Origin: Brachynemurus nebulosus
Taxonomy: Eukaryota > Arthropoda > Insecta > Neuroptera > Myrmeleontidae
DNA length: 64,000 nucleotides
Direction: 5' to 3'
Assembly: GCA_035578155.1 (NCBI GenBank)
Contig: JAPWDM010000011.1
Location: 17,226,185-17,290,184 of the forward strand
In this document: in pieces, positions 9,401 to 24,477 of the stretch
How the letters are laid out: each line of letters opens with the position of its first letter
Numbering within the stretch: position 1 is the stretch's first letter
The notes under the pieces: generated by a model
Databases searched by the model: none
Told to the model about the DNA's origin: nothing
What the model saw: only the letters and a program-made list of their open reading frames with translations
Translations under genes and position numbers: made by a program

Positions 9401-12400
9401 AATATGCTGATGAAATGAATGAAATTTTGGGTGAAAAAAAGAAAATTAATCCAGTTATTTTATTAGAACCAGCTGGAGTCAATATAATTTCACAGACAAG
9501 TAACGAAACGGAGCTTTATAATACAAATACAGTCGAAGAGGGAGAAGAAATTGAAGATATCGAAAAAATAAAAGAAATCACAGAAATTGACCAAGCGGAT
9601 AAAATAGGAACGAAATTCGTTAATATTACAAATAAAAAAATGAAAAAATATAGAACAGATATTTTAGAGGATATCAAAGATGAAATTAAAGAGGATCATA
9701 AAAAAAACTTAAAATTATGGAAAGGAAAGAAAATTTGTATAAAGAAAGATTAACTGTCGAAAAGGAAAAACTAGAAGAATTACGAGAATTCAATAAATCT
9801 CTTTTAGAATTAAAAAGACAAAAATTACTTTTATAATTTGATTTATATGTATTTATATACACAAACGATATACATGAAATTTTTTTAAGTTTAATTTTTT
9901 TTTTTTAAATTAATTAAGTAACTATATACATAAATATATAGAATGTATTTATTATTTTTTTAAATAAATTAATATAAGTAAAATTTCCGGATCTTTTTCT
10001 GTGATTAAGTTATTTGCAGCTTATAAATGGAAACATGTATGGAAACAGCTTATAAAATTATATATAACATAATTTATAGAAAAAAAAACATTTATTAGTA
10101 TATAAATCATACAAAATTCAACATATCATTTTCTTTTTATAATATTAATTTATATTAATTTGAATTTTTATGTTATTTCTAGATCGTAAGAAAAATTTGC
10201 TGTAATTTTTCATTTTGATAGGGTCAAATGCTAAATAATTTATAAATTATCATTAAATATGTGTAATTTTAATAGTGAAACACAAAAATATTTGGTAAAT
10301 ATTTATAAATTCTATTTTGAAAATGTTTAATTTTCAACAATAATTCAAATTCAAATGACTAAAAACGCGCCATTACTTCAAAACGAGTAACGACATAAAA
10401 TAAGCGTGCTGTTATATCAATTCTATTAATAAATTTCATGAAGCAAAATTATTTTTTGTTTTCCATATTTCTATTAGCCTAAATACCTAGTACATAATAA
10501 TAACTGATCAAAATTTAAGTAAATACTTGCATTTATTTTGATATACTATGAATATAATAAAAATTTTGAGGTTATAAATAAAGAAATTAATTAAAAAAGT
10601 CAAAAAACCCGACTGCGTTTAAAGTAAACTAAAATGGTATAAACAAGATGAAATAGAGAAAAAGAAGAATGAATAAAAAGTAAAACAGTCGGAGGCATCA
10701 AACTTTTCTGTTTAACTTGGTACAACAGGTATGCCTCCGACCGCTTTACTTTTTATTCATTCTTCTTTTTCTCTATTTCATCTTGTTTACACCATTTTAG
10801 TTTATTTTAAACGCAGTCGGGTTTTTTGACTTTTTTAATTAATTTTTTTTATTTAATTAATTTTTTTATTTTATACTAGCTCTAATATAATAGGTTTTGT
10901 CTACGACTTCATCCGCGTAGAGTCATTGAAAGTTGAGTAAATGATTTCGTACACTTACTATGTCGTCATCGACTCCACACGGATAATTTCATCAACAAAA
11001 ACTAGTTTCCATATAAATTTTCAACCATTGTCCTACCGCTTTAGGCTATGAAATTTTAAAAATCTGCACTTGGTACTCGCTTACGTTACTAAAAAAAAAC
11101 CCTGTGCAGAATTTCACGTTTCTAGACTCAATGGTTTTCTATATAAATTTTCATCCCCTATTTTTATATCCTTACGGAATAAAATTCCAAAAATCCCATC
11201 CTAGAACTCACCTACGATACATAAGGAAATCCTGTACAAAATTTCACGTTTCTGGGCCCACTAGGTTTTTTAAATAAATTTTGACCCCCTATTTTATCCT
11301 GTTAGGGGATGAATTTCCAAAACCCCTTATTGGTGCTCGCCTACATTATATAAAGAACCCCTTTGTAGAATTTCACATTTCTAGACTCAACAATTTCTAT
11401 ATAAATTTTCATCCCCTATTTTAACCCCGTAAGAAACGAAATTCTAAAAATCCACTCTTGATGCTTGCTTGCGTTACTAAAGGAACCTTTGTACAAAATT
11501 TTACGTTTCTAAGCCCAGCGGTTTTCTATATAAATTTTCATCCCCTATTTTACACTCTTAATGGATAAATTTTTACAAATATTCTCCCTCTTAATACTCA
11601 TTTACATTATTAAAGTACCCCTGTGGCTCTATGCAAAATTTTACCTTTCATAAATTTTCATCCCCAAATTTATACCCTTAGGGGATGAATTTCCAAAAAT
11701 ATTTTCTTAGCACTCCCCTACGTTACATAAAGAACTCGTCTACAAAATTTTACGTTTCTAGACGCAATGGTTTACTATATAAATTTTTCATCCCCTATTT
11801 AGGGGATGAATTTTGAAATTTCATGTAGCCTATAGCAATCCGCAGATTAAGACGAATCCAGCGACACCTTCTTTACCAAAATCCGTCAAGCCGTTTAGGC
11901 TGCAGGCTGCGCCAAAGAAACATAATTAGAGAATACATACAAACTTTCGAAAAACATTACCCTCCTTCTGATGCAGTCGGGTAAAAAGATTGACATTGAC
12001 ATTTGTTTTCAAATTTTACCACTAATTAACCGTTTTTTCGCGCCAATTTTTGCAAACAGTGTTTTTTTTTTGTGGACAGCCAAACATAATATGAATAAAC
12101 TTTAAATAAATTGTTACCTCTAATTTCGCCAAAACAATTAAGCTTATAATTTCGTTATTGACTTTATTTGGCGATAAAATATTAACAGCAGCAAAAAGAA
12201 CTTTAAACAATATCAAACATGTCGACCGGTTTCGGTGTGTCAAAACACCATTCTCAAGACAAGAAAAGAAAATAAAAATTATTTTAAAAAAATAAATAAA
12301 TAAAATAAAAGAACAGAAAATCTTCTAGTTTGGATCAAGATATTGTCTAATCAAGATCTTTGGCGGCCATGTTGCAGGAATGAAACATGACACCTCCGCC

Positions 12401-15400
12401 ATGTTGTAGTAGGCGGCGGACTAGGTAGACTTTTCGTTTATGTGGTCTCATCCCCACTTATTATTGCTATCCCCACTACTTTATTGTTAGTATGGAAGAA
12501 GATTCTGAACCGTACGTACGTGGCTTTGTTGTACCTGGTTACAAATATTTGGGTCCAGGAAATAGTTTGAATAAAGGAAAACCTGTGAATATTGTTGATA
12601 AAATTGCATATGAACACGATAAAGCATATAACAGTGCTTTAACAAAAGAAGATATTTATAAAAGCGATTCAAAAGCTATTAAAGAATTTTTAAAGTCAGA
12701 ATTAAAAGAACCAACTTTGGGCGGAATTATTGGAGCAGCTGGTTTAGGATTAAAACATTTAACAGAAAAAGTAACCAATACTGTTTTTTTATATCCTAAA
12801 TTACCTAAAAGTAATAATAATTTTGCTACGATGTCTCATGTTAATAAAAGAAAACGTAATCAATCTTCTACTGGAACTCAAACAGATTCTAATCAATCTA
12901 CACAAGGAACTAATTTTGAAGAAAATTTATCTGATCGAGCAAATCGTTATTTTAGTCCATCTGATTTTCTTGAAGAAAATTTTGACGCAAGTCTTTTTGA
13001 TGCAGTAGATGCAAGAGTTGAAAGAGCTGCAAATGTTTCTAATGATGGAACTCAAAATAATGCTACTGGTACAAATAATAAACCTGGTAGTTCTATTCAA
13101 TATTCTATAAATCCACATAGTGGAAATAATAACATTTAAAAGATCACGAATATTACAAACTTGGGGTTATGCTTTAAAAGAATTTAAAGGGGTTGATGAT
13201 ACAAAAGAACATACAACTGTAACAAGCTTATCATGGTTACCAGTTGAACATTTAAATTTTTATCTTTCTCAAAGTGAATATGATAATTTAAATGTCGGAG
13301 CAAAAGTTGTAGAAGTTAGAGTGAAAGTTATTCCACAAGGTTCAAAAGTGTCATTTAATACCAACACAAGTAACACCTGTTGGACAAATCCCTGTTGGGT
13401 CGTTGGCGCTTACTAAGAAAGGGTTTTGCAAAATTCTTTGTCTAACTGTCGAAATTTACGAAAAACGGCAAAATATTAATTTTTTATTACTGTATATAGC
13501 AATCTATGGACGATTTATAAAAAAATCTTACAAATAGTTGCTAAGTATTTGCAGAAAAATAATTTTGGAATTTTAAAAATTAAATATCTATGGTTACTAC
13601 TTATTTGTACATATTCATTTGTCCATTCTCACTTGAATGTTTTTTATCTGGATTTGCTTACATTTAATTAATTATTTGCTGTTATCGCTTCTGTAAATCA
13701 TTAATCCTATTTACTGTTACCAACAAAAAAAAAAAAAAAAAACAAAGTTAATGTAAGTTTAAGGCTTACTGTTTTTTTATATTATTACAAAAAATGAATT
13801 TTCAGATACATAATTAGAAACAGACGAAGATATAATTGCATTAAAATTTGATCCGGTACTAAAGAAGCAGTCGCAAAACAAGAAAAAAGATTAAGTAGCA
13901 TTAGAGGTAGAGTTAATAGTATGTTTTTGGAGTAATCTTATATTTAAATAAAAATAAAATACGGACTGTATTTATTCGTTCCCAATGGTTTCAAGAAAAC
14001 GGTAGTACCCATATATCAAAAAAATGATGAAAGAAAACTATAGGTAAAATTGGCATACGAATTGAAAGAAAAATATCAAAATTAAGTCAAAGTTACCCCA
14101 CAAGACCGTAGGACTTCAAAAAAAGCTTAAAGTAAACGACTGGACGTATCATTACTAAATGCGCAAATGCTATTGAAATTCTGAAAAAAATAAATGTTAC
14201 ATTGTAATTGATCCTTAAGGTCTTAAGATCCCGAAACGAACTCAAAATAACTGTCTGTACGGATTTTGACTAAATTTTTTGCTCAAATTGGACTGAGATT
14301 CTGAGAAAATTGAACATTTTAAAATTGCCCTCTAGGGTTCTGAGGACTCAAAAAGACCCAAAATAAACGACTGCACGGATCTGAACTTTTGCCCTAATAT
14401 TATTAAGAATTCGAAACAAATTAACGCGAGTTCGGAAATATTCTCCAGAGCACTGGGAACTCGAAATGTCTCGCAATATAAAGTACTCTTAAAATTATCA
14501 ATGTGAGTATCTCAAGGTATGAAAATTAGATACGCTATTAAAATATCAATATCGCAGAGTATTTCAGTATATCTGATTTAAAAGCAGGGCTTCGAACCGA
14601 TTTTTTTTTCGTTCCGGTTCAGTTCCGGTTCAACGCAAAAAAAGAATAGCGGTGTCGATTACGATTACAGTTATAGAGTATAGGTTTTCTCGATTTCGGT
14701 TCTGGTTTCGGTTTCCGATTTTTGGTTTCTGTTTTAAAAAAAAACGTTTAAATTTTTTGCAAGTTGTGAATATATTATGTATTTTATAGAAATTACCTTT
14801 ATAAAACATAAATCAGCGTTTAAAAAATTCAATCTTAATATTTTTCGAAATGCTTGAATTTATAGAAGCACCATTTTCCCTTAGTAGGTGTTTACTTTAA
14901 GCCTGAGAAAGCTCTTTCGCTTGATTCGCTTGATTAGTTGATACGCTAAACACAACCTCCAAAATTATAAAACCTGGGGAATATAAATTTTCATTTCTAA
15001 TTCAATAATCTCTTCCTTTTCTACCTAATCTAGAAAATAAATATCGTCGAACGCAAATATAATATGTCTGTTAATTCTAATTAACATTATGAGGCCCGAT
15101 CACTTTCATAGTAAACTTCCCCGGAAGCCGGCAATATTTAAAAAAAAAAAAAACTTGATATAAACAAATACAGACATAAAATAAAATGATTCAAACACTG
15201 AATAGATTCAACGCAGCTCAACATGTATGTGTAAAACTGTAAACATACGTACATACTAAGTATATATTATACACTGATATTCAAATCCATTTTATTTAAA
15301 AATATAAATTATATTTTTCATGTACATATTTTTTGTTTATCTTAAAATTTTTTAATACATAGAAACCAAAAGAGTAGTATTATATATTTGTAGTATTATA

Positions 15401-18400
15401 TAATAAGGTACGTATTTGTGTGAGTAGAAACACATCCGTGTGATAAATGATGATAAACATCGCACACATAATGTGTAACCAACTAATCAATTAATCATTG
15501 ATCGCGGTCGGCCTCTGGGGATGTTTTGTTTGGTTTCAGATGCGAAAGCCATGGGACTGAAAGTGTTAATAATGAGATGATACAGTAAAAATAAATAAAT
15601 AAATAAATAAAATAAAACAAAAAATATATTTTAACGACCGTATGTACGAACGTTAGAAGAGTTTATTGGTTACTGCCTCTGTAAAATTTTATATTTTGAT
15701 CCATAAGAACTTTTCAAATGCTTTTGTAAATTTTATTCATATACCTACCTATATTATAGAAACATTAGTTCGTTAAATTTTGAAATTTATTGTTGAAGAT
15801 TATAGAATAAAATTAAATATTAAATTTCAGGTATGAACCGGCACGAAAAAAATAACGGTTTCGTTTCGGCTAACAGTTTTTGAAAAAAATAATTTTGCTC
15901 CAGTTAACGGTTACTCTCCGGCAAAATTAATCGGTTTTACTGGTTTTCGGTGACGGTTATGGTTCGGTTCGAAGCCCTGTTTAAAAGATTAAATCGAAAT
16001 TGATTCGCAGGACTATCGAATACGACTTTTATTAAACAGCTGGACCAATCTTAATAAAATTTTATCAAAATAAGTTATTTTATTGAAATATGAATAAGTT
16101 TACTTTAGAGTCGTGCGAGCCAATCGATGTACTATAAGAAACTGATTTTGTATAAAATTTCAGAACATCAAATTTAAATGGACATGTGCTCAGAATTGTC
16201 CATCAGTGACACAAAATAGATTCCAAATTGAAAAGCTGAAGGAATTTTTGACAAAATTTTATTTCAATAATGTTGAAAGCTCTGGAAAAATTAAAATGAA
16301 ATAATTGTCCCCTAGAAAAGCCTAAAATAGAAATATTTCTAAAACTATTAACATGGGTATTTACATGACGGTGCGGAAATTAGCCATGCTTCTAAAATAT
16401 GAATATGGTTACTTTAAGGTCGTTTAAAAAGCGGGGCCAGGCAAAATAATTAGTTGATTATGAACAGAATTTCTGAGTATCTAATTATTTAAAATTTACC
16501 CAATAATTTGACTCTAAATTCAAATAATTTTATGCGAGTGAAACCGCGGGTCGCAGCTAGTTAATAATATTATACAATTTTTAAATTAATTGTTGAATAG
16601 GTACATTATATTATATAGCATATAGGTACATTGTATACAAGTATTATGTCAGTTGGGAAATATTGCAAAAGTTGAGAGTATATTGTAAATAGTGTACATT
16701 ATTTATATAATATTATTATTTATTATTATTACTTCATATCCGTATTACTACGCTGTACATTATTCTACATATGAGTAAAATATGTGAATTAATTAATTAA
16801 AGAATTTTATTCGAACACGCGAAATACAGGAATAAAGTAGATATAATACATCCAAAATACGTACGATGCGAATAAGGATGAAATTTAATATAAATTGTAG
16901 AAATATTATTTATACGTACGAATACAGGGTGGCATTTTTTGATTAGTTCTATAGGTTAACAATAGGTTTGTTCGTGCAACCAATTTCAAACTAATTAGTG
17001 ATTTTTCAAACTATGACTACTGCGCATGTTCAACAACAAACTAGTTTCAAATTATTTTGACGCTCGAACGGTGAATTCGAGATTTAGGTTTAATTAAGAA
17101 CCACCAGATGTCACTCTAATCGTGTCCGGCATGTCTTGGACTCACGGGCCTCATGGATGTCATACATATTTTATAGTGGTTATAGACTAATAAACTTATA
17201 AAAGATTGACATTTTACGTAACTTAACAATTATGCTTTTGGTTATTAAAATATTTGCAAAATATCCAAAGAAATATTAAAACATTTAATTGCATTTAATT
17301 TTCCATTCCAATAAGCACATTTAATTTTCCATTCCCACCCAACTAATGTTTTAAATATTCACTAAGCTGAAAATGTTCTGCTAGACTTTCAGCTACACGT
17401 CTATTTATTTTGAAATGCTCAATAAATTCTTTATTATTATATAATTGAATAGTACTTTCAAAGTAATTTTCATTTTTTGATCGAATTCTATTAATTTCAA
17501 AATCAAGTAAATCATCATCGCTCGAATTAGACAAGTCACTGGAACTAAACGTACTGAAGGTGGATGATCTTTCATTTTGTACAATAAGAGAAAGAAAAAC
17601 TAATGAAAAATATTATGGTGAATTAATTTCTTCTCTCTAAACGATAAAAAGGGCATCTTAAAACTGTATTTAAATATGAATGTTTCTTTTTAAAATTTAT
17701 TTACCTGTACCTAGTAAAAAAATATTTCAAAAAAATTTCACAAGAAAAAATAACTGAAATAAAAGTTCCTTAACAATACATCTAACTTAACAGACAATAA
17801 AATATTTAAATTTTAAACAGTAATATATTTGAGATCTACTGCGCAAGTACAATCCGACAAATTTGTTAAAAGTTGGTGAACTTTTCTTGCTGTCGTGTAT
17901 TAGTTCGAAATTTAATTTTTAAGCTGCTAGAACATTAGATTTGCAATCAAATCACAAATTTAGTTTTGCTCGAACGCTCATTTAACAAATACGCATGCTC
18001 CGTACAGTTTTGTACTTTCAAAACTGTTGCACGAACAAAGCTAATGTTAAAGAATTGAGTTTATTTAGCCTAACTGCATACTTCAATCTTACGAATTCAG
18101 GGCCGATTTTAGCTTTATGCCGCCCCTCTCCTCCTCCAACAGCCCCCCTCAACTAGATAAGGAAAATATCGAATACAGTATGGTAGTACAGTCGCATACT
18201 GTGCTTAAATGTTTGATAATTTACCAATTTTTAATAACAACTTTTAGCACAGTAAAACAAAATCATTAATGAATTTACTGGTTAAAAATAATTACGGGTT
18301 TTAAAGTAATTATTACTTTTCAGGTATGGGTACTAATGTATGGTTTTTAGTTAATAGTAGGTACGTTAGCACCCATGTACCTAGACAATGGCAAATTTTT

Positions 18401-20928
18401 TTTTTTTTATCATACATTTACCCAACAAAACACTAGGATAGCGTATAAAATACACACAGGCACACAGGTAAACTGATTAACTCATGATTTTATTACAATA
18501 CATAACATTTATTGATAAATTATACACAGATTTCAGATTAAGTTATTGACTACACATTTTAAGTATTGTAAGACATCTACTTAATAAATTTCTAACACTG
18601 ACTGACTGACTGACTGACTGACAGACAACGCACAGCCTAAACCGTTGGGTTTAGAAGAATGAAATTTTATACAGGAGTTCCCTATGTAACGTAGGTGACC
18701 ACTAAGAAAGGATTTTTGAAAATTCACCCCCTAAGTGGGTTAAATAGGGAATGCAAATTTTTATGGAACTTCGTCATTTTTGAAGCTAGATATATAAAAA
18801 TATGTTACTATGACTATTCAAATAAATAATATACTTATTGAATTATTGAATAAATCTTTAACACTGACTGACAGACAACGCACATCCTAAACTGTTGGGT
18901 TTTGAAAGACGAAATTTAGCACAGCAGATATGAAAATTCGTTAAGTGCGTGTTTTTGACACGCACTAAGTAATGCCATCTCAGTGAAAGTGTTAATTTAT
19001 GATTTTTTGTTAACTCTATAGTTGTTAACTCTACAGCCCTCTTGGGTTTATTCAATATGGATGTACAACTCAATAATTATTTAATCACGTGTTCAATTCA
19101 ATCACACAACGATATTAATACGTCATCTTCGATGACATAAAAATTGACGTTTAGGCTTCTATTTATAAATAACAGTCAATTGTGTACACATTTCTGGAAA
19201 TTTATAAAAATAGGAAATGAAAGTTCGTATGGGAATTCTGTCATTTTTGAAGTTAGAAAAGTGGATATTGATTTAGGGTTTTGAAAAACATTAAAAGTGA
19301 GCAGAAAGTGAGTACCTAATAAAAAGATGTTGTCGATGGGAAATTCCATCGGTTATACGGCTAGTACTATTATAATAAACCAAAACTGACCATCGACTGT
19401 TGACACTAACGCAAACAAACAACTGAAAAACTTACAACGACGATTGCAATATAATATATCTTAGAATTCTAGATATGTTACAAGCACCCGTGCAATATTT
19501 TAAATAAATGTGTCTGTTAACGATTTAAAAAAAAAAGTAATTACCAAAATTTGCCGCCCCCCAAAAATCTGCCGCCATAGGCTACAGACGACTTAGCCTG
19601 TTTAGAAAATAGGCCCTGCTTACAATGTTTATGAGCTATAGCAAACATAAACTTAGGTTCTACTTAACTCGGCAATTCCCAGAGTTATTTGGAGGTGACA
19701 GATGTTTTCAATTTTTTTCAACCATAAGATAATTAAATCTTTACGTTGTGTTACCACCATTAGAAGGCTAATAGATGACTTTATATTTCTTTCTTGTGAC
19801 AACTCTATACTGTAAGTTAAACAAACAAATTAATACAATTTACAATTAAAAATGTCTGTCACCTACAGGTGACACTGGGAATTGCCGAGTTAAGAAAACT
19901 TTGGTTTTTCCTTAAATGTCAGAATCATAATTCATAAATATCAGGAAATATTAGGTTATATTTCTGAAAATACTGACAATTTTTGAAATTTAGTGGGATT
20001 CTAGCTATTTTTAAGCTGGCGACAAATAAGTTTCCCAAAATATGTATTCACTGATTTGAGCGTTACTTGACTGATTAATCACATAAATTACTTTTGAAAA
20101 TCGATGCCAAGACACTGAGTCAGTCGTTGATTATGTTAATTTGATTATTTGACTCTTTAACCCTGTTAACCAGTTAAACCAACGAAGAAATTCAACTTGG
20201 TACAGAATTATACAGTTACAGATGACAAGTATATTAATTTTATACATTTGCCAGAATCATTAGTGTCAACTGTCAGTGTTTAATTATATGATGTAATCAT
20301 ACGTATGTACAATACCCTCAAAAAGTTTGGTAATATGGAACTGATTCCAAGACAACTGTTTCTGTTATTTATTCGTTTTTTGACTGTATATGCTATCGCT
20401 TTTAAAGAAATGTCTATGCACTTTTTCTGATATTTTACAAAGTATATAACTAGATAAGTATAAACAATCGACCCCCAATAGCGGATTATCTTAATAACTC
20501 TATTAACCATAGTGGTGAAGTTGTGATTGATATTGACAATATTCCCGGCCAAAACCGAAGTGTTATAGAGATAACTAAAAAAAACAATAAAAAAAAGAAA
20601 AATTTTTTACTTTTAATTTCGAAGCAACATAAAACCAGACATTCTCGAGAATATTAGACATATTTATGATCGTACCAATCTTCATTATTAATGATAAAAT
20701 ACAATTAATGATGACATGATTTTCATATACACCGAAATATCCTTAAGCGTACGCGGTACGACAATACATAAACGTCGTACGCTTAGAGAAATCATATATA
20801 TATAGAATGTTTCTCCACACAATTTATTTTTAGTCGAATTTTTCCTTGAAAAAATTAGACTTATACAGTCTATACGACAAGAACGGTGAGAGGCGAGAGT
20901 AGGGGCGCTATCCGTTTTCGTAGAAGCG

Positions 20929-20990
<62 letters not shown>

Positions 20991-23900
20991 CCACCACCTT
21001 TTAATTTGTGTAGGGCCCCCCTATGGAAGTTAAGAGATGAAATTTGGTAAATGGGGCTCATTTTCGAGGCACCTCATACTATCAAAGTGGGGTCAAATTT
21101 TGGGCAAATTTTTTTTCTGACCTGACCTTTAAGGGGGTGGTGGGGGGCGGAAAAGCAATAAAACTTTTCCAAACCGGTTTTAAATAATGTTTCGGTCAAT
21201 TATCTACAACATATCCAAAATTCAGCTTCCTAGGATGATATGGTGGGAGTAGAGGGGGGAAAAACGATTTTCGCTGGATCTAACAGGCCCCCAGTCCCCC
21301 AGAATTAACGTAGAGGGTTGAAATTTGGTGTGTTGATAAAGTTCGTACCTAGATTGTGCTTTTTGGAGGTTTTAATATTTTACCCCCACCCCCCTCATTT
21401 TTAAGCTACAATTTCATGCATTTTCGACGTTTTCGAAGTTTGTACCACTCGCACTGGTCACCCAAATAAACCTAGAGGGCTGAAATTTTGTATTCGGATT
21501 GAGTTGGTATCAAGGGGGTGCCTTTTGGGGGTCTCGACTTTTAACCCCTACCCCCACCATTTTTATACCCAAAAGAACATGATTTTTCTTGTTTTTTAAC
21601 AGTTTCGTTCGGGTCAAAATCTCCCCAAATAAACCTAGAGGGCTGAAATTTTGTGTACAGGTTAAGCTAATAGCCAGACACTGTTTTTTGGGGGTTTCAA
21701 CTTTTAACCCTTACCCCCACGATTTTTACGCCAATATTTCCTTAATTTTTTTGCTTGTTTTCTAACACGTCTAGAGACTCTCTAAGGAAACCTAGAGGGC
21801 TGAAATTTTGTACGTGTATTCAGTTAGTATCCAGCTAGTACCTTTTAGGGATTCCACATTACTTTTCCCCCCCACTTCTTCCATTTTTACATCGGAATTG
21901 AATGCTATTGTTAAATGTGTTTTAAATGCATTACTTTTATTCTAAATACAAGTAGGCGAATATTAGTTTTAAAAAATTTAAAAAAAAGTGAATACAATTT
22001 TTTAACAAATGAAATACATACATATTAAGGAATTTGAAAATGTTATTAAAGTCACTGTTTATTTATAAATTAGGAATTTTGGATTTTTATTATTTATAAA
22101 ATAGAAATTTTTGATTTTTTTGGAAAGAAAAAATATCTTGATAAAAGCCTTCCAGTTTACTATTTAAGCTCCTTTTTTAATATTTAAAAATAAAACACAA
22201 AGGCAATTGGCGGATAAGCATGGATAGAAATGCCCTCGTACGAATTGTGTTGGCTTTTTCCCTGTTAACTGCTATCGGGACAAAATTGAAATTTACTGAG
22301 ATTCAGCCCTTAAAAACTTAAAACCTTTTTTTAAAGCCCCGATCAACCGGACACTCATCATCAGTTTTGAAACCACCAAAATTACAAATCGCTTGTGGAC
22401 TTTCAATTATATTTCGCTTGTAGACACTCAATACCGAAGATGAAAGGAAAAATTCGACTTCCGTGATGGGGCTCCACTGCTCACGGCGTTTTTTTTATAT
22501 AAAAATTAAAATAGTTTTGTTAAAATAACTTTCTAATAATATTTTCTACTTACGTAATATTTAACTCTAATTGAAAGCTTGAAAATTACACATATACAGT
22601 ATAGCACCGATAATGGAAACATCAGTTTTGGAAATTTTTTGAGAGCATCAAATTAGTCAACATCACTTTTGGAAAGTTGTATTAAAAATGTAATGCAACT
22701 TTCCAAAAGTGATGTTGACTAATTTGATGCTCTCATAAAATTTCCAAAACTGATGTTTCCATTATCGGTGCTATACTGTATATGTGTACACAAAAACACC
22801 ATACGCTTAAGAAATGTACGGTTCAATGGTATAATGCTACGGTTCAATGGTATAATGCTGAGTGACCATCTCAGAAAAAATTCATTAACTGTGATTTAAT
22901 TTACTTTATTACCATACAAAGTTTCATTTAAATTGAAGGGGTACAACATAATAAAAAATTAAGAATATTTCCTGCACTGTTAGGGAGAAATCTTAAGTAA
23001 TGTATATGTTTTATAGTTCAGTAGGTACACGCTGCAATAACAACAAAAGTTAGCCAATTATCTAATTTACTCACTTACGACCATCAGCACCTTAGTCAAG
23101 AAATATGAATATTAAAATTTTAAATAAATAAATAAATAAATAAAATGCTGTTTAAACTGTATGAAATAATATTTGACATTAAGTATACTGTGGACAAATT
23201 GAACAAATTAGAAAATATTCTGAATTTGACTAATCTATTGATGACAAATATAGTGATTAAATAATAAGCATTTAAAACTAAATATTAATTAATAAATAGT
23301 TCCAAATTACAACAAAAATCACATACAAATTAGGAAATATTAATTACCACCGAAACTTTGTAAGTTATAAAATTTGCAAACAAAAATGACGCCTTTGCTT
23401 AAAAAACGTACTGATTCTATATAGCATTTTTATACATAAATATTTTAATTTTCTTTGACTTTTAGGGGAAATTTTTTATTCTGACAAATCGTTCTTTACA
23501 GAAAATATTTTAGAAATTATTTACATACGCTATGTATTTTTCTTTGGTACCAAACATGAAAATAAGATTTCAAAAATAATATTATAGTAGATATTTTTAT
23601 AGAAATAAAAAAGCTACAAAATACTTTTTTTGATATTTTATTACTAGAAAAAAACGCCGTGAGCAGCGGGGCCCCATTACGGAAGTCGAATTTTTCCTTT
23701 CATCTTCGGTATTGAATGTCTACAAGCGAAATGTAATTGAAAGTCTACAAGCGATTTGTCATTTTGGTGGTCTCAAGACTGATGATGAGTGTCCGGTTGA
23801 TCGGGGATTTAGAAAAAGGTTTTAAGTTTTTAAGGGCTGAATCTCAATAAATTTCAATTTTGTGCCGATAGCAGTTAGCAGGAAAAAGGCCAACACAAAT

Positions 23901-24477
23901 CGTACGAAGGCATTCCTACCCATGCTTATCCGCCAATTGCCTTTGTGTTTTATTTTTAAATATTAAAAAAGGAACTTAAATAATAAGCTGGAATCCGACA
24001 ACAACAAGTAGAATCGTGTGGAATGGTCTCTAAGACACCAGCATTCTTCTGAAGAAGATTGGTCCAATGTGGTATAATCTGACGAATCAAATTTTGAGGT
24101 GAGTTAAATTTTATACCATCGCATTAAACAATACGATTAGATTCGCCGCACCATACCACATTGGACCAATCTTCTTCAGAAGAATGTTGGTGTCTTAGAG
24201 CCCATTATAAATGATTTTTCTTGTTGTTGTCGGAGAGCCAAGGTTTCTTCCTGGTTTTACGGCTTTTTAAGCCTGCTTCTGTGAGTCTTCCTCTTACAGT
24301 TCGAGAACTAGTTGGTTTCCCAATGTCCTCCGATAAAGCTGCAGTGAGCTTAAAAGAAGTTTTTTTGCGGTCCTTAAGTGAGTCACGGATAAGTTTTCTA
24401 ACGTGGCGGTCAGTAGTAATGCGTTTTCTGCCCGTTCTCATTTTGTTTGCGTGAGAGCTTAATACTTTTGGCCAAGG

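Noticed and set aside
12450..12500. Exonisation of the VP relic into furry through the TTATTGTTAG acceptor at 12490
   Set aside because: Entering from the phase-0 donor at 6451 would read the wrong frame and meet a stop within six codons.
20742..20788. Hairpin TAAGCGTACG...CGTACGCTTA as a regulatory RNA
   Set aside because: Short imperfect stem with no further support.
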